Below are positions 25,343 to 35,500 of a stretch of DNA of 64,000 nucleotides, piece after piece. Within the stretch, counting starts at the first letter, position 1. Every line of letters begins with the position of its first letter. The notes beneath the pieces were generated by a model. That model was not told the DNA's origin and ran no database searches. It worked only from the letters and a program-made list of their open reading frames with translations. Position numbers and translations under genes: made by a program. This stretch comes from Streptomyces noursei (GTDB taxonomy: Bacteria > Actinomycetota > Actinomycetes > Streptomycetales > Streptomycetaceae): NCBI RefSeq assembly GCF_016917755.1, contig NZ_CP070326.1, forward strand, positions 9,114,001 to 9,178,000. Reading direction: 5' to 3'.

Positions 25343-26664
25343 CCATCGACCCCGAGCCGTTCCGGGAGCGGGCCGCCGCGGCGCTGCTCGCCGCCCGCGA
25401 CCGCACCCGCCTGCTGACCGGCTGCGTCGAGGACCCCGACCTGGTCGCCCAGCACTCGCCGCTGATGTCCCCACTGGTGTGGGACCTGACGCACATCGGC
25501 AACCAAGAGGAGCAGTGGCTGCTGCGCACCGTCGGCGGTCGTGACGCGCTGCGCCCGGACATCGACTCCGTCTACGACGCCTTCGAGCACCCGCGGGCCG
25601 AGCGGCCCGCGCTGCCGCTGCTGCCGCCGACCGAGGCCCGCGACTATGTGGCCGAGGTCCGCGGCCGGGTGCTGGACGTCCTGGAGCGCGCCGAGCTGCA
25701 CGGCGGCCCACTGCTGTCGGCCGGCTTCGCCTTCGGGATGATCGCCCAGCACGAACAGCAGCACGACGAGACGATGCTGATCACCCATCAGCTGCGGAAG
25801 GGCCCGCCGGTGCTCACCGCACCCGAGCCGCCGCCCGCGCCCACCGGCCCCCTGCCGTCCGAAGTGCTGGTCCCCGGCGGGCCGTTCCTGATGGGGACGT
25901 CCACCGAGCCCTGGGCGCTGGACAACGAACGCCCCGCACACCGGCGGACGGTGCCGTCGTTCTTCCTCGACACCACCCCGGTGAGCAACGGCGCCTACCA
26001 GCGCTTCATCGAGGACGGCGGCTACGACGACCCGCGCTGGTGGGCCCCGGAGGGCTGGGCGCAGGTCGGCGAACACCGTCTGCGGGCACCGCTGTTCTGG
26101 CGGCTGGAGGGCCGGCAGTGGCTGCGCCGCCGGTTCGGGGTGACCGAGCCGGTGCCGCCGGACGAGCCGGTGCTGCACGTCAGTTGGTACGAGGCGGACG
26201 CGTACGCGCGGTGGGCCGGGCGGCGGCTGCCCACGGAGGCCGAGTGGGAGAAGGCGGCCCGCCACGACCCGGCGTCCGGGCGGGACCGGCGCTACCCGTG
26301 GGGCGACGCGGACCCGTCCCCGGAGCACGCCAACCTCGGCCAGCGGCACCTGCGGCCGGCCCCGGTCGGCAGCTACCCCGACGGCGCCTCGCCGCTCGGC
26401 GTCCACCAGTTGATCGGCGACGTCTGGGAGTGGACGGCAAGCGACTTCCTGCCCTACCCCGGCTTCGCCGCGTTCCCCTACCGGGAGTACTCCGAGGTGT
26501 TCTTCGGCAGCGCGCACAAGGTGCTGCGCGGCGGCTCGTTCGCCGTCGACCCGGTCGCCTGCCGCGGCACCTTCCGCAACTGGGACCTCCCGGTGCGGCG
26601 GCAGATCTTCGCCGGGTTCCGCACCGCGCGGGACGCCGGGCCGGCGGCCGAGGACCTCATCTGA
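25339..26664 (+). CDS. egtB: ergothioneine synthase EgtB (sulfoxide synthase)
   Basis: 441-aa non-heme iron enzyme that uses O2 to attach the cysteine sulfur of gamma-glutamylcysteine to hercynine. The DinB-like helical half has iron ligands in WDLTHIGNQEEQW (His ~51) and the HEQQHDETM motif (residues ~138-146). The C-terminal FGE-sulfatase half runs from VPGGPFLMGTS to LRGGSFAVDPVACRGTFRNW. The GTG start overlaps the egtA stop (GTGA), and its stop shares a base with egtC. Residue pattern and length match mycobacterial EgtB. Confidence 0.95.
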   Translation: MTIDPEPFRERAAAALLAARDRTRLLTGCVEDPDLVAQHSPLMSPLVWDLTHIGNQEEQWLLRTVGGRDALRPDIDSVYDAFEHPRAERPALPLLPPTEARDYVAEVRGRVLDVLERAELHGGPLLSAGFAFGMIAQHEQQHDETMLITHQLRKGPPVLTAPEPPPAPTGPLPSEVLVPGGPFLMGTSTEPWALDNERPAHRRTVPSFFLDTTPVSNGAYQRFIEDGGYDDPRWWAPEGWAQVGEHRLRAPLFWRLEGRQWLRRRFGVTEPVPPDEPVLHVSWYEADAYARWAGRRLPTEAEWEKAARHDPASGRDRRYPWGDADPSPEHANLGQRHLRPAPVGSYPDGASPLGVHQLIGDVWEWTASDFLPYPGFAAFPYREYSEVFFGSAHKVLRGGSFAVDPVACRGTFRNWDLPVRRQIFAGFRTARDAGPAAEDLI

Positions 26665-27419
26665 TGTGCCGTCATCTCGCCTATCTGGGGCCGGAGACAC
26701 CGCTCGGTCAGGTGGTGCTGGCGCCGCCGCACGGGCTGTACCGGCAGTCCTGGGCGCCGCGCCACCAGCGGCACGGCACGGTCAACGCGGACGGCTTCGG
26801 CGTCGGCTGGTACGCGCCCGGCGACCCGGTGCCGGCCCGCTACCGCCGGGCCGGCCCGATCTGGGCCGACGAGCAACTGCCCGACCTGGCCCGGGTGATC
26901 CGCACCGGGGCGCTGCTGGCCGCGGTCCGGGACGCCACCGTGGCCGGCGCCGACGCCGAGGCCGCCGCCGCGCCGTTCGCCTCCGGGCGGTACCTCTTCA
27001 GCCACAACGGCGCGGTGGCCGGCTGGCCGGACGCCCTGGCGCCGCTGGCCGCCGGGCTGCCCGCGGCGGAGCTGCTGCGGCTCCAGGCCCGCAGCGACAC
27101 CGCGTTCCTGTGGGCCCTGGTGCACCACCGGCTGGCCGCCGGCGACGACCTGGGGCGGGCGCTGGCCGGCACGGTGGAGGGGGTCGCCGAGGCGGCCCCC
27201 GGTTCCCGGCTCAACCTGCTGCTCACCGACGGCACCGGCATCGCCGCCACCACCTGGGGCGACACCCTGTTCCACCGCGCCGTCCCCGGCGGCGGCCGGG
27301 TCGTCGCCTCCGAACCCTATGACGACTCCCCCCACTGGACCGAGGTCCCCGAGAGCACGCTGCTGTGCGCCACTCGCACCGAGGTCCACCTCACCCCGCT
27401 CAAGGAGCCCGCAACGTGA
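26664..27419 (+). CDS. egtC: gamma-glutamyl-hercynylcysteine sulfoxide hydrolase EgtC
   Basis: 251-aa class-II glutamine-amidotransferase-fold hydrolase that removes glutamate from the EgtB product. Met1 is followed directly by Cys2, the N-terminal nucleophile exposed after Met removal (MCRHLAYLGP). NADGFGVGWY, FSHNGAVAG and ARSDTAFLWALV are the conserved Ntn motifs. It starts at the last base of the egtB stop (TGATG) and overlaps egtD by 4 bp. Confidence 0.94.
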   Translation: MCRHLAYLGPETPLGQVVLAPPHGLYRQSWAPRHQRHGTVNADGFGVGWYAPGDPVPARYRRAGPIWADEQLPDLARVIRTGALLAAVRDATVAGADAEAAAAPFASGRYLFSHNGAVAGWPDALAPLAAGLPAAELLRLQARSDTAFLWALVHHRLAAGDDLGRALAGTVEGVAEAAPGSRLNLLLTDGTGIAATTWGDTLFHRAVPGGGRVVASEPYDDSPHWTEVPESTLLCATRTEVHLTPLKEPAT

Positions 27420-28378
27420 GCCCGCTCAGCATCACCCGCACCCTGCCCGCCGACGCCACCGCGGCCGCACTGCGCGCCGATGTCGTCGCGGGACTGTCCC
27501 GCACGCCCAAGCAGCTGCCGCCGAAGTGGTTCTACGACGCCCGCGGCAGCGAGCTGTTCGACGAGATCACCACCCTGTCCGAGTACTACCCCACCCGCGC
27601 CGAACGCGAGATCCTGCTGGCCACCGCGGACCGGATCGCCGCCGCCACCGGTGCCCGCACCCTCATCGAGCTGGGCTCCGGCTCGTCCGACAAGACCCGC
27701 CACCTGCTGCGCGCGCTCACCGACCTGCACACCTACCTGCCGGTCGACGTCAGCGAGTCCGCGCTGCGGGCGGCCGGCGAGGGGCTGCTGGCCGAGCACC
27801 CCGGGCTGACCGTGCACGCCCTGGTCGCCGACTTCCAGCAGGGTCTCACCCTGCCGCCCGCGCCCGGGCCGCGACTGCTGGCCTTCCTCGGCGGCACCAT
27901 CGGCAACCTCCTGCCGGACGAGCGGGCCGCGTTCCTGCGCGCCGTGCACGACCTGCTCGCGCCCGGCGACGCCCTGCTGCTCGGCACCGACCTGGTCAAG
28001 GACGAGGCCACCCTGGTCGCCGCGTACGACGACGCCCGCAGGGTGACGGCCGCCTTCAACAAGAACGTCCTGGCGGTCATCAACCGCGAGCTGGGCGGCG
28101 ACTTCGACCCGGAGGCGTTCGACCACGTCGCGCGGTGGAACGCCGCACAGGAGTGGATCGAGATGCGGCTGCGGGCCCGCACGGAACTGACCGTCAAGAT
28201 CCCAGACGTGGACCTCATCGTGCCGTTCGCGGCCGGTGAGGAGCTGCGCACGGAGATCTCCGCGAAGTTCCGGGAGGAGGGGGTGCGCACCGAACTCGCC
28301 GCCGCCGGGCTGCGGCTGACCGAGTGGTGGACCGACCGCGCCGGCCGGTTCGCGCTGTCGCTGGCGCTGCGGGTCTGA
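27416..28378 (+). CDS. egtD: histidine N-alpha-methyltransferase EgtD
   Basis: 320-aa SAM-dependent enzyme that trimethylates histidine to hercynine, the committed step. The SAM motif LIELGSGSSDKTRHLL (residues ~81-96) and the family-specific PPKWFYDARGSELFDEITTL and LAFLGGTIGNL blocks are clear. C-terminal FNKNVLAVINRELGGDFD and EWIEMRLRA complete the EgtD domain. The GTG start overlaps the egtC stop. This is the last gene; no EgtE PLP lyase follows, so the final C-S cleavage enzyme must be encoded elsewhere. Confidence 0.95.
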   Translation: MSPLSITRTLPADATAAALRADVVAGLSRTPKQLPPKWFYDARGSELFDEITTLSEYYPTRAEREILLATADRIAAATGARTLIELGSGSSDKTRHLLRALTDLHTYLPVDVSESALRAAGEGLLAEHPGLTVHALVADFQQGLTLPPAPGPRLLAFLGGTIGNLLPDERAAFLRAVHDLLAPGDALLLGTDLVKDEATLVAAYDDARRVTAAFNKNVLAVINRELGGDFDPEAFDHVARWNAAQEWIEMRLRARTELTVKIPDVDLIVPFAAGEELRTEISAKFREEGVRTELAAAGLRLTEWWTDRAGRFALSLALRV

Positions 28379-28505
28379 CCCGTTCCGGCCACCGGGTGCC
28401 CTGTCCCCCGCCGATGTGGTTCGATGCCCCGATCGCACATCCGTACGTGTCGCCGGGCTCGCCCGCCGCGTGCGGACCCACACGGGCTCGACGGAGGGGC
28501 AGGGC

Positions 28506-29438
28506 ATGGGCACGGCGCTGGATCGGCGGAGTTTCCTCAGGGGCGCGGCGGGGCTGTCCGCCGCCGGGCTGCTCGCGGGCATCGGCGGTGGCGGGTCCGC
28601 GGCGGCCGCCGCCCCGGCCGCGGTGTCGGTGCGGGACTGGATGTCCGCCCTCGTCGACGCCACGCCCGTGCAGCGGCTGAGCATCCCCGGGACCCATGAC
28701 TCCGGCGCCCGGATCGGCGGGCCCTGGGTGGAGTGCCAGAACACCTCGGTCGCCGAGCAACTCGCCTCCGGCATCCGGTTCCTGGACGTCCGTTGCCGGG
28801 CCATCGACGACGCCTTCGCGATCCACCACGGCGCGTTCTTCCAGGAGCTGATGTTCGGCGACGTGCTCAACGCCTGCCGGGATTTCCTGCGGGCACACCC
28901 GTCCGAGACCGTGCTGATGCGGGTCAAGCAGGAGTACTCGGAGGTCTCCGCGGCGGAGTTCCGCCGGATCTTCGAGATCTACCTGGACGGCAAGGGCTAC
29001 CGCTCGCTGTTCCGGCTGGAGCAGGGGCTGCCGACGCTGGGCGCGGCCCGGGGGCGGGTCGTGCTGCTGGCGGACTCCGACGGGCTGGGCGGGGTGCGGT
29101 ACGCCGACCCGGCGCTGTTCGACATCCAGGACGACTACATGACCGAGCCGATCGGGAAGTACCCCAAGGTCGAGGCGCAGTTCCGCAAGGCCGTCGCCCA
29201 GCCCGGCAAGCTCTTCGTCAACTACGTCTCGACCGCCGCCCTGCTGCCGCCGCGGTCCAACGCCGACCGGCTCAATCCGCGGGTCAAGAGCCTGCTGGAG
29301 GGCGCCGAGGGCAGTGCCTGGCGGGGCCTGGGCATCGTCCCGATGGACTTCCCCAACGAGTTCGGGATGGCCGAGACGCTGATCCGGCACAACCTGGCCG
29401 GGCTCGGCGTCACCCTGCCGGCCCAGCCGCACACGTGA
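28506..29438 (+). CDS. Tat-exported phosphatidylinositol-specific phospholipase C
   Basis: 310 aa. Tat signal RRSFLRGAAG (residues 7-16) and cleavage near AAAAAPAA. PI-PLC X-domain landmarks: LSIPGTHDSGA with the first catalytic His (~65), GIRFLDVRCR, and AIHHGAF with the second His. It closely follows the bacterial metal-independent layout known from Bacillus PI-PLC. Expected to cleave phosphatidylinositol or GPI anchors outside the cell. ATG 28506 has GGAGGGGCAGG upstream. Transcribed alone after egtD, 127 bp away. Confidence 0.88.
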   Translation: MGTALDRRSFLRGAAGLSAAGLLAGIGGGGSAAAAAPAAVSVRDWMSALVDATPVQRLSIPGTHDSGARIGGPWVECQNTSVAEQLASGIRFLDVRCRAIDDAFAIHHGAFFQELMFGDVLNACRDFLRAHPSETVLMRVKQEYSEVSAAEFRRIFEIYLDGKGYRSLFRLEQGLPTLGAARGRVVLLADSDGLGGVRYADPALFDIQDDYMTEPIGKYPKVEAQFRKAVAQPGKLFVNYVSTAALLPPRSNADRLNPRVKSLLEGAEGSAWRGLGIVPMDFPNEFGMAETLIRHNLAGLGVTLPAQPHT

Positions 29439-29570
29439 TCGGCCGTCGAACCGAACCACTACGCGCCGCCGTGCATCAGACTGGTTGAAATGTCTGGTTC
29501 CGGCGCTGCCCCCGCCCCGCACGACGGCGCGCGGTGCGGCGGCGCCGGCTGAAGCGCAAGGCGGCACCTG

Positions 29571-30635
29571 GTGGAGACGAGCGAACGCGAGCCCGGGGCG
29601 GCGGAACAGGATGCGCGGTGCGCGCCCGGCACGACCGGGGCGGCCCGGTCCGGGCCGGCGCCGGAACCGCCGGAGCCCGGCGGGCCGGTCCGCACCGGGC
29701 GGGCCCGCGCGGGGGTGCCGCTGCGGGTGACCCTGACGCTCGGGATACTGACGGTCGTCGTGGGCGGGACGGCGCTGGCCCTGAAGGCCGCGCGGCAGGA
29801 CCCGTACGTGGCGCCCGGGAACCCGGCCACCGGCACCTACCTCGCCTCGCGGTCCGCCGGTGACCGGGCCGCCGCCGCGGTGCTGGCCGGTCCGTACCGC
29901 GAGGTGCCGGGACCGGCGGCGACCACCGCGCGCGGGGCCGACGGCGCGCCGGCCCCGCTGCCCGTATCCCGCCCGCTGGTGGCCAGTGCGGCGACCCCCG
30001 CGCCACCGGTCGGCGCGCTCTTCTCCCCCGGCGACGACGGCGACGCCGGTCACTACTGCACCGCCAGCGTGGTGCACTCCCCCGCCGGGAACCTCGTCGC
30101 CACCGCCGCGCACTGCGTCCACGACGGCGGGTTCCGCACCCGGCTGGTCTTCGCGCCCGGCCTGCACGACGGGGTCGCGCCGTACGGGCTGTGGGTGCCG
30201 ACCCGGATCGACGTGGATCCGCGCTGGATCAGCGACCGGGACCCGGATCACGACGTGGCGTTCCTCCGGGTCCGCCGGCACGGCGGCACGGACCAGCGCG
30301 TCGAGGACGTCACCGGCGCCGAGCAGATCCGGTTCGACGCCCCGCCCGGCCGACCGGCGCAGTTGACCGGCTACCCGTCCGACCGCGACACCCCGGTCAG
30401 CTGTCGGCACACCGCGGACGCCGAGGGGCCGAGCCAGCTCCGCTTCCCCTGCGCCGGTTTCCCCAACGGGACCAGCGGCGGCCCGATGCTCACCGACGTC
30501 GACCCGGTGACCGGCACCGGCTCGCTCATCGGGGTGATCGGCGGCCAGGACGAGGGCGGCGACGACACCACGTCGTACAGCAGCCGCTTCGGGTCGGACG
30601 TGGCGGAGCTGTACCGGCGGGCCGTCCGGGGCTAG
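29571..30635 (+). CDS. membrane-anchored trypsin-like serine protease
   Basis: 354 aa from a GTG start. A 50-residue Pro/Gly-rich cytoplasmic tail precedes one membrane span (VTLTLGILTVVVGGTALAL, ~53-71), then a long linker and a chymotrypsin-fold domain with His (VATAAHC), Asp (DPDHDVAFLRV) and Ser (PNGTSGGPM) plus paired cysteines. The type II topology places the protease outside the cell. No prodomain like that of the S1 protease at 11.1-12.3 kb is present, so activation probably differs. Confidence 0.85.
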   Translation: METSEREPGAAEQDARCAPGTTGAARSGPAPEPPEPGGPVRTGRARAGVPLRVTLTLGILTVVVGGTALALKAARQDPYVAPGNPATGTYLASRSAGDRAAAAVLAGPYREVPGPAATTARGADGAPAPLPVSRPLVASAATPAPPVGALFSPGDDGDAGHYCTASVVHSPAGNLVATAAHCVHDGGFRTRLVFAPGLHDGVAPYGLWVPTRIDVDPRWISDRDPDHDVAFLRVRRHGGTDQRVEDVTGAEQIRFDAPPGRPAQLTGYPSDRDTPVSCRHTADAEGPSQLRFPCAGFPNGTSGGPMLTDVDPVTGTGSLIGVIGGQDEGGDDTTSYSSRFGSDVAELYRRAVRG

Positions 30636-30644
30636 GTGACACGA

Positions 30645-30692
30645 CCTGACGGCCCGAACCGGCGGACCGGGCCGGCCGACCGGGCCGTCAGG
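30645..30692. terminator. bidirectional terminator between convergent genes
   Basis: Perfect 12-bp inverted repeat CCTGACGGCCCG/CGGGCCGTCAGG enclosing 24 bases; the right arm includes the stop codon of the minus-strand phospholipase. Confidence 0.55.
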
Positions 30693-31749
30693 CGCCGCCG
30701 CGCGGGACGACCGTGGCGAGGACCGGCGGCAGCGGGTACCAGTCGGCGGTGGCGAAGCTGGCGTGCGCGGCGGCGAGTTTCCCGACCCGGGCCAGCGCCT
30801 CGGCCTCGGTGGGGTGGGTGGGGTCGAGGGCCGGGGGCACCTTGTGGGCGTCGGTCATGATGAGCAGGTAGTGCCGGGCGTCGTACCAGGAGGTGTCGAT
30901 GGTGCCGTCGAGGTACGTGGCCGCGTCGCCGTCGAACACCACGAACCAGGGGCGCAGGGCGGGGTCGGCGTAGCGCCCCCGGGGGTCGCCGGGCGCGGCG
31001 CCGTGGACGGCGGGGAAGGCGGTGGCCCGGCCCAACTGGCCCCGGGCGGCGAGGTCCTTGAGGTGGCCGGCGTATTCGACGTCGGTCCACAGCTTGTCGA
31101 GCGGGTTGTGCTCCTCGACGGTGCCCGGTATGAGCTCGAAGAGGAACTTGCCGGCCAGGTCGGCGCGCGCGGGCCAGCCGCCGGCCTGCACCGCCTCGTC
31201 CAGGGTGGTGTGGCCGGCCGCCAGGTCGCCCGGGCCGTACACCGCGTCGCCGAGTTTCTGCCGGATCAGGGCGTCGAATTCGGCCGGTCCGCGCCCGCCC
31301 TTGGCGTGGAAACCGTCCTTCATCTCGACCTTGACGAGGATCGGGCGGTGGCCGGGGTGGGCGTCGTGCCAGGCGCGCATGTCGGCGAGGCAGCCGGCGA
31401 AGTCCTGGTTGCGGTCCTTGGTGCGCAGTTCGGCGGCCGTGGTCGCGCCGACGCAGTTGCTGTTGTTGCCCAGCGGGTTGCTGTGCGCGACCCGCCACGA
31501 CGCGCCCAGGCCGTTGGTCCAGACGTCCACCTCGACGAGGGCGGCTCCGGAGTCCAACGCGTCGGCGAAGTAGGGGTACTTGGCCTTCTCGTACGCGTTG
31601 TGGACCCCGACCGCGGTGGTGGTGTCGTAGGTGGAGGAGGTCGTCGTGGCGGCCGTCGCCGTGGCCGGCTCCGCGCCCGCCGGGCCGGTCGCCGCGAGCA
31701 TCGCCGCCGCCGCGACGGCGACCGTTCCCGCACACCGCTTCCTGTTCAT
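30688..31749 (-). CDS. secreted PI-PLC-like phosphodiesterase (calcium-dependent type)
   Basis: 353 aa with a signal peptide (residues 1-26, ending AGA). TIM-barrel phosphodiesterase motifs: VGVHNAYE with the first catalytic His, LVEVDVWTNG (metal acid residues), VAHSNP with the second His, and ILVKVEMKDG. These resemble the calcium-dependent PI-PLC1-like branch (from memory, known from Streptomyces antibioticus), distinct from the metal-independent enzyme at 28.5 kb. It probably acts on lipid or glycerophosphodiester head groups outside the cell. Confidence 0.78.
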   Translation of the reverse strand: MNRKRCAGTVAVAAAAMLAATGPAGAEPATATAATTTSSTYDTTTAVGVHNAYEKAKYPYFADALDSGAALVEVDVWTNGLGASWRVAHSNPLGNNSNCVGATTAAELRTKDRNQDFAGCLADMRAWHDAHPGHRPILVKVEMKDGFHAKGGRGPAEFDALIRQKLGDAVYGPGDLAAGHTTLDEAVQAGGWPARADLAGKFLFELIPGTVEEHNPLDKLWTDVEYAGHLKDLAARGQLGRATAFPAVHGAAPGDPRGRYADPALRPWFVVFDGDAATYLDGTIDTSWYDARHYLLIMTDAHKVPPALDPTHPTEAEALARVGKLAAAHASFATADWYPLPPVLATVVPRGGA

Positions 31750-31877
31750 GTTCCCCGCTTTCCCCTGGTGTCCTGCCTGGTCGGTCAGCAGCGTACGGGA
31801 GTTGGCGGTCGGTAAGCGGAACGGGAGCAGGCACGATACGGTCAGCGACGCGAACGACTGAACGAAAGGACGTACGA

Positions 31878-32438
31878 ATGCAAAACCGGGGGAACGCGAC
31901 CACCTCCAACGGGCTGTCCTGGGCGGCGCCGGTGTTGACGGGGGTGGTGGCGCTGTACATCACGCTGGTGGCCTTCGGGAACATCACCGACTTCGGCACC
32001 AACCAGGCGTACGTCCGCCATGTGCTGGCGATGGACACCACCTTCCAGGACCCGGACCTGATGTGGCGGGCCATCACCTCGCGGACGGCGCAGGACGCCG
32101 CGTATGTGGCGGTGATCGTCTGGGAGTCGGCGGCGGCGCTGGTGCTGCTGGCGGCCACCGCGCTGTGGGCGCTGCGGGGGCGGTCCGGCGGTGCCCCGCG
32201 GGCCCGGCGACTGGCCACCGTCGGGCTGCTGATGATGATGGTGCTGTTCGGCGCCGGGTTCTGGGCGATCGGCGGCGAGTGGTTCTCGATGTGGCAGTCG
32301 AAGCAGTGGAACGGGGTCGAGGCCGCGGTGCGGAACTTCCTCCTGACCGGCGTGGTGCTGATCCTGGTGCAGCTGTCGGGGACGGTGCCGGGGAGGACCG
32401 CGCGGCCGGCCGGCGCGGACGACGGCGCCGAGGACTAG
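31878..32438 (+). CDS. DUF2165-family integral membrane protein
   Basis: 186 aa with four predicted membrane spans. It shows the DUF2165 features LVAFGNITDFGTNQAYVRHV and a later TGVVLILVQL span, with conserved FGAGFWAIGGEWFSMWQS before the last span. Function is unknown for the family. The start follows GAAAGGACG. Divergent from the minus-strand phospholipase and ended by a strong hairpin. Confidence 0.82.
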   Translation: MQNRGNATTSNGLSWAAPVLTGVVALYITLVAFGNITDFGTNQAYVRHVLAMDTTFQDPDLMWRAITSRTAQDAAYVAVIVWESAAALVLLAATALWALRGRSGGAPRARRLATVGLLMMMVLFGAGFWAIGGEWFSMWQSKQWNGVEAAVRNFLLTGVVLILVQLSGTVPGRTARPAGADDGAED

Positions 32439-32457
32439 GACGCTTCAATCGACGCTC

Positions 32458-32492
32458 GGCGGCGGGTGCGGGAGGATCCCGCACCCGCCGCC
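32458..32492. terminator. strong hairpin terminator
   Basis: Perfect 16-bp stem GGCGGCGGGTGCGGGA with GGA loop between the convergent DUF2165 and CYP102 genes; it can serve both strands. Confidence 0.75.
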
Positions 32493-32509
32493 GGTGGTTC
32501 GGCCGGGGG

Positions 32510-35500
32510 TCAGCCGGCCGCGTAGACGTCCTCGATGTAGCGGCCGGAGGCGGTCAGTTCACGCAGCCACGCCTCCGACTCCTGTTCCGAGGCGCCGGTG
32601 CCGGCCCGGTGCACGGCACGGAAGGCGGCCCGGACGCCGGGGGCCATCCGACTGCCGTCCCCGCAGACGTAGACCCGGGCCCCGGCCCGCAGCAGCTCCC
32701 ACACCTCGGCGGCCTCGGCCTCGATCCGGTGCTGGACGAAGCGGTGGCCGCGCTCGGGGCGGGCGCTGAAGACGGGGCGGACGGCGAGCGCGCCGGCCCG
32801 CTCGGCGGCGGCGAACTCCGCGGCGTGCAGGAAGTCGCCGTCCGGGTCGTCGCAGCCGAAGTAGAGCCGGGCCGGGGTGGTCCGGCCGGTGGCGACGCGG
32901 TCGGCGACGGCGCCGCGGAAGGGCGCCAGTCCGGTGCCGGCGGCGACCATGATGACCGGGGCGTCGTCGGCCGGGTCGAGGCGGAACGCCTCCCGGCACG
33001 GCTGGACCCGGGCCAGCAGGGTGTCACCGGGCCGCAGGGTGTGCAGATACGTCGAGCCGGTGCCGCCGGGCAGCAGCGAGACCATCAGGTCGGCGTGCCG
33101 GGGGTCGGCGGCGGGCGACGACGACAGCGAGTAGTGGCGGATGCGGAGCGGCGACAGCAGCTCCAGCACCACCGGCCAGGGCAGTGCGCCGCGCAGCGCG
33201 GGGTGCGCCTCGATCAGCTCGACGAGGGTGCGCGGATCGTCCTCGGGGAGGTTCTCCAGGGCGTGTCGCTCGGGCGGGCAGGGGTTGTGAGCGGCGAGCA
33301 GGGCGCGCTGCTCGCCGGTCGGGCGGGCGTTCAACTCCAGGTGGTGTGTGAGGAGTTGGCGGACCGTCAGCGGACGGTCGACGGGCAGGGTGGCGCGGGT
33401 CGGGCGGCCGGCGGGCGGGCGCAGCGCCAGGACGGTGTCCAGGTCGACGCCGAGCGCCCGCGCGGTGCGGGCCACCGCCTCCGGGGTGTTGACCGGCAGC
33501 ACGGCGAGGTGGTCGGCGGTGCGGTAGCTGACACCGTCGGGCAGCGCCAGCCGCAGGAAGCGCTTGGGGCGCGGCCAGCCCTCGGCGGTCAGGTCGTACG
33601 CCTCGGTCACCGTCATCGGGACGAGGTCGTGCCGGGCGGCGAGCGCGTCGAGCGGGCCACCAGTGAGCGCGGTGACGGTGTAGCCGGAGTCGTCGACGGC
33701 GTCGGAGGCGGCGTCGCCGATGGTCGCCGGGTCGCCGTGGCGGATCAGCAGCTCGACGCGGAGTGCGGCGGCGAACTCCTTTACGGTGCCCATGAGTTCG
33801 CCGGAGGCGTCGGCCTCGGCGCGGGGCAGCAGTTGCGCCCCGCCGAGTGCGGTCAGCCGGTCGTCGATGAGGGTGGGGACCTGCTGGTAGGTGGCGGCCC
33901 AGTTGCGGTCGCCGACGCCCAGCACGGCGTAGCTGACGCCGGCCGCGGCGCCCTCGGGCGCGGTGGCGAGCCAGGCGGTGAAGTCGGTGGCGTCGTCGGT
34001 CGGCTGACCGTTGTAGGAGGCGGCGACGATGACGACGGGGCGGTCGACGGGGAGTCCGCCGGCGTAGGCGTTGAGCGGGGCGACGTCGGCGGCGAAGCCC
34101 AGGGCGGCTGCCTCGTCGGCGAGCCGCTCGGCGAACTCCCGGCAGGTGCCGTAGTTGGTGCCGTGCAGCAGGAGCAGACCGGTGTCCTGCGGGACGCGGG
34201 TGGGCAGGCCGTCGTCGGGGGCGGCGCCGGTGGTGGCGCCTTCGGGGGACCCGCCGGGCAGCACGGCCAGCGCGGCGCGGACCGCGGCCCGGTCGGCGGG
34301 GGTGCGGGGGGCGAGCGCGAGGGTGAAGCCGTCGGGCTTGAGGGTGAGGGTCTCCTTGACGCGGAGCCGGTAGCCGGTGTGGTCGATCAGCCGGTAGCGG
34401 TGCACCAGCAGCGCCAGCAGCATGGTCGCCTCGTGCAGCGCGAACTGCCGCCCGATGCAGGCGCGTTCGCCGGTGCCGAAGGGCTTGTAGGCGTGCGGGG
34501 AGCGGGCCGCCTCGGCCTCCGGGGTGAAGCGGAACGGGTCGAACGCCTCGGGGTTGTCGCCCCAGGCCGGGTCGCGGTGGAGCATCGGGGTGAGGACGGT
34601 GACCAGTTCGCCGGCAGCGACCGGGTAGCGGCCGCCGAGCACGGTGTCGGTGCGGGCCTGGCGGGTGAAGGCGGCGGCGGTCGGCCACAGGCGCAGCGCC
34701 TCGTTGAGCACCTGGCGGGTGAACGGCAGCTTGCCGATGTCCTCGAAGGAGGGGTCCGGCTCGGGGTCGTCGCCCCACAGCTCGTCCGCCTCGCGCTGCG
34801 CCAGCCGCAGCGCGACCGGGTCCTTGAGCAGGTGGTACAGGGCGAAGGAGAGCGCGCCGGAGGTGGTCTCGTGGCCGGCGATCAGGAAGGTGATGACCTG
34901 GTTGCGGATGTTGGCGAGGTCCAGGACCGGGCCCGGGTGCGCACCGTCGCCGTCCCCGGCGGCGAGCATCAGGCCCAGCAGGTCGTCGTCGCGCTGCTCC
35001 CCGCCGGCCCGGCGGGCGGCGATCACCTCGTCGACGACGGACGCGAGGTAGTCGGCGTCCGCGCGGAACGCCGCGTCGGTGGCGGAGTGGTCGGTGCCCG
35101 GCTGGCGGGCGAACCTGGTCATGCTCCATTCCAGGCACCGCACCATCGCCTCGACGAAGGGGTGCGGGGTGTCCCGGGAGAACGACTCGAAGTCGAAGCC
35201 GAAGCCGGCCAGTCCGATGGTGTCCAGCGTCATCCGGGTCATGTCGTCGGCGACCTCGATGGGGCGGCCCTCGGTCATCCGCCGGTCCCAGGCCGCCATG
35301 ACCCGGCGGGCGACCTTCAGCATCGCCGGGTGGTACGTCCGCATCGAGCCCAGCGCGAAGGCCGGCATCAGCAGTTCGTGGGCCTTGGCCCAGTTGGGCT
35401 CGTCGTTGTAGGCGGTGAACAGACCGTCACCGGCGAACTCCCGCACGTCCTCCAGGATCACCGAGACGCCCTTGGCGAAGCGGGTCTCGTCGGAGACCTC

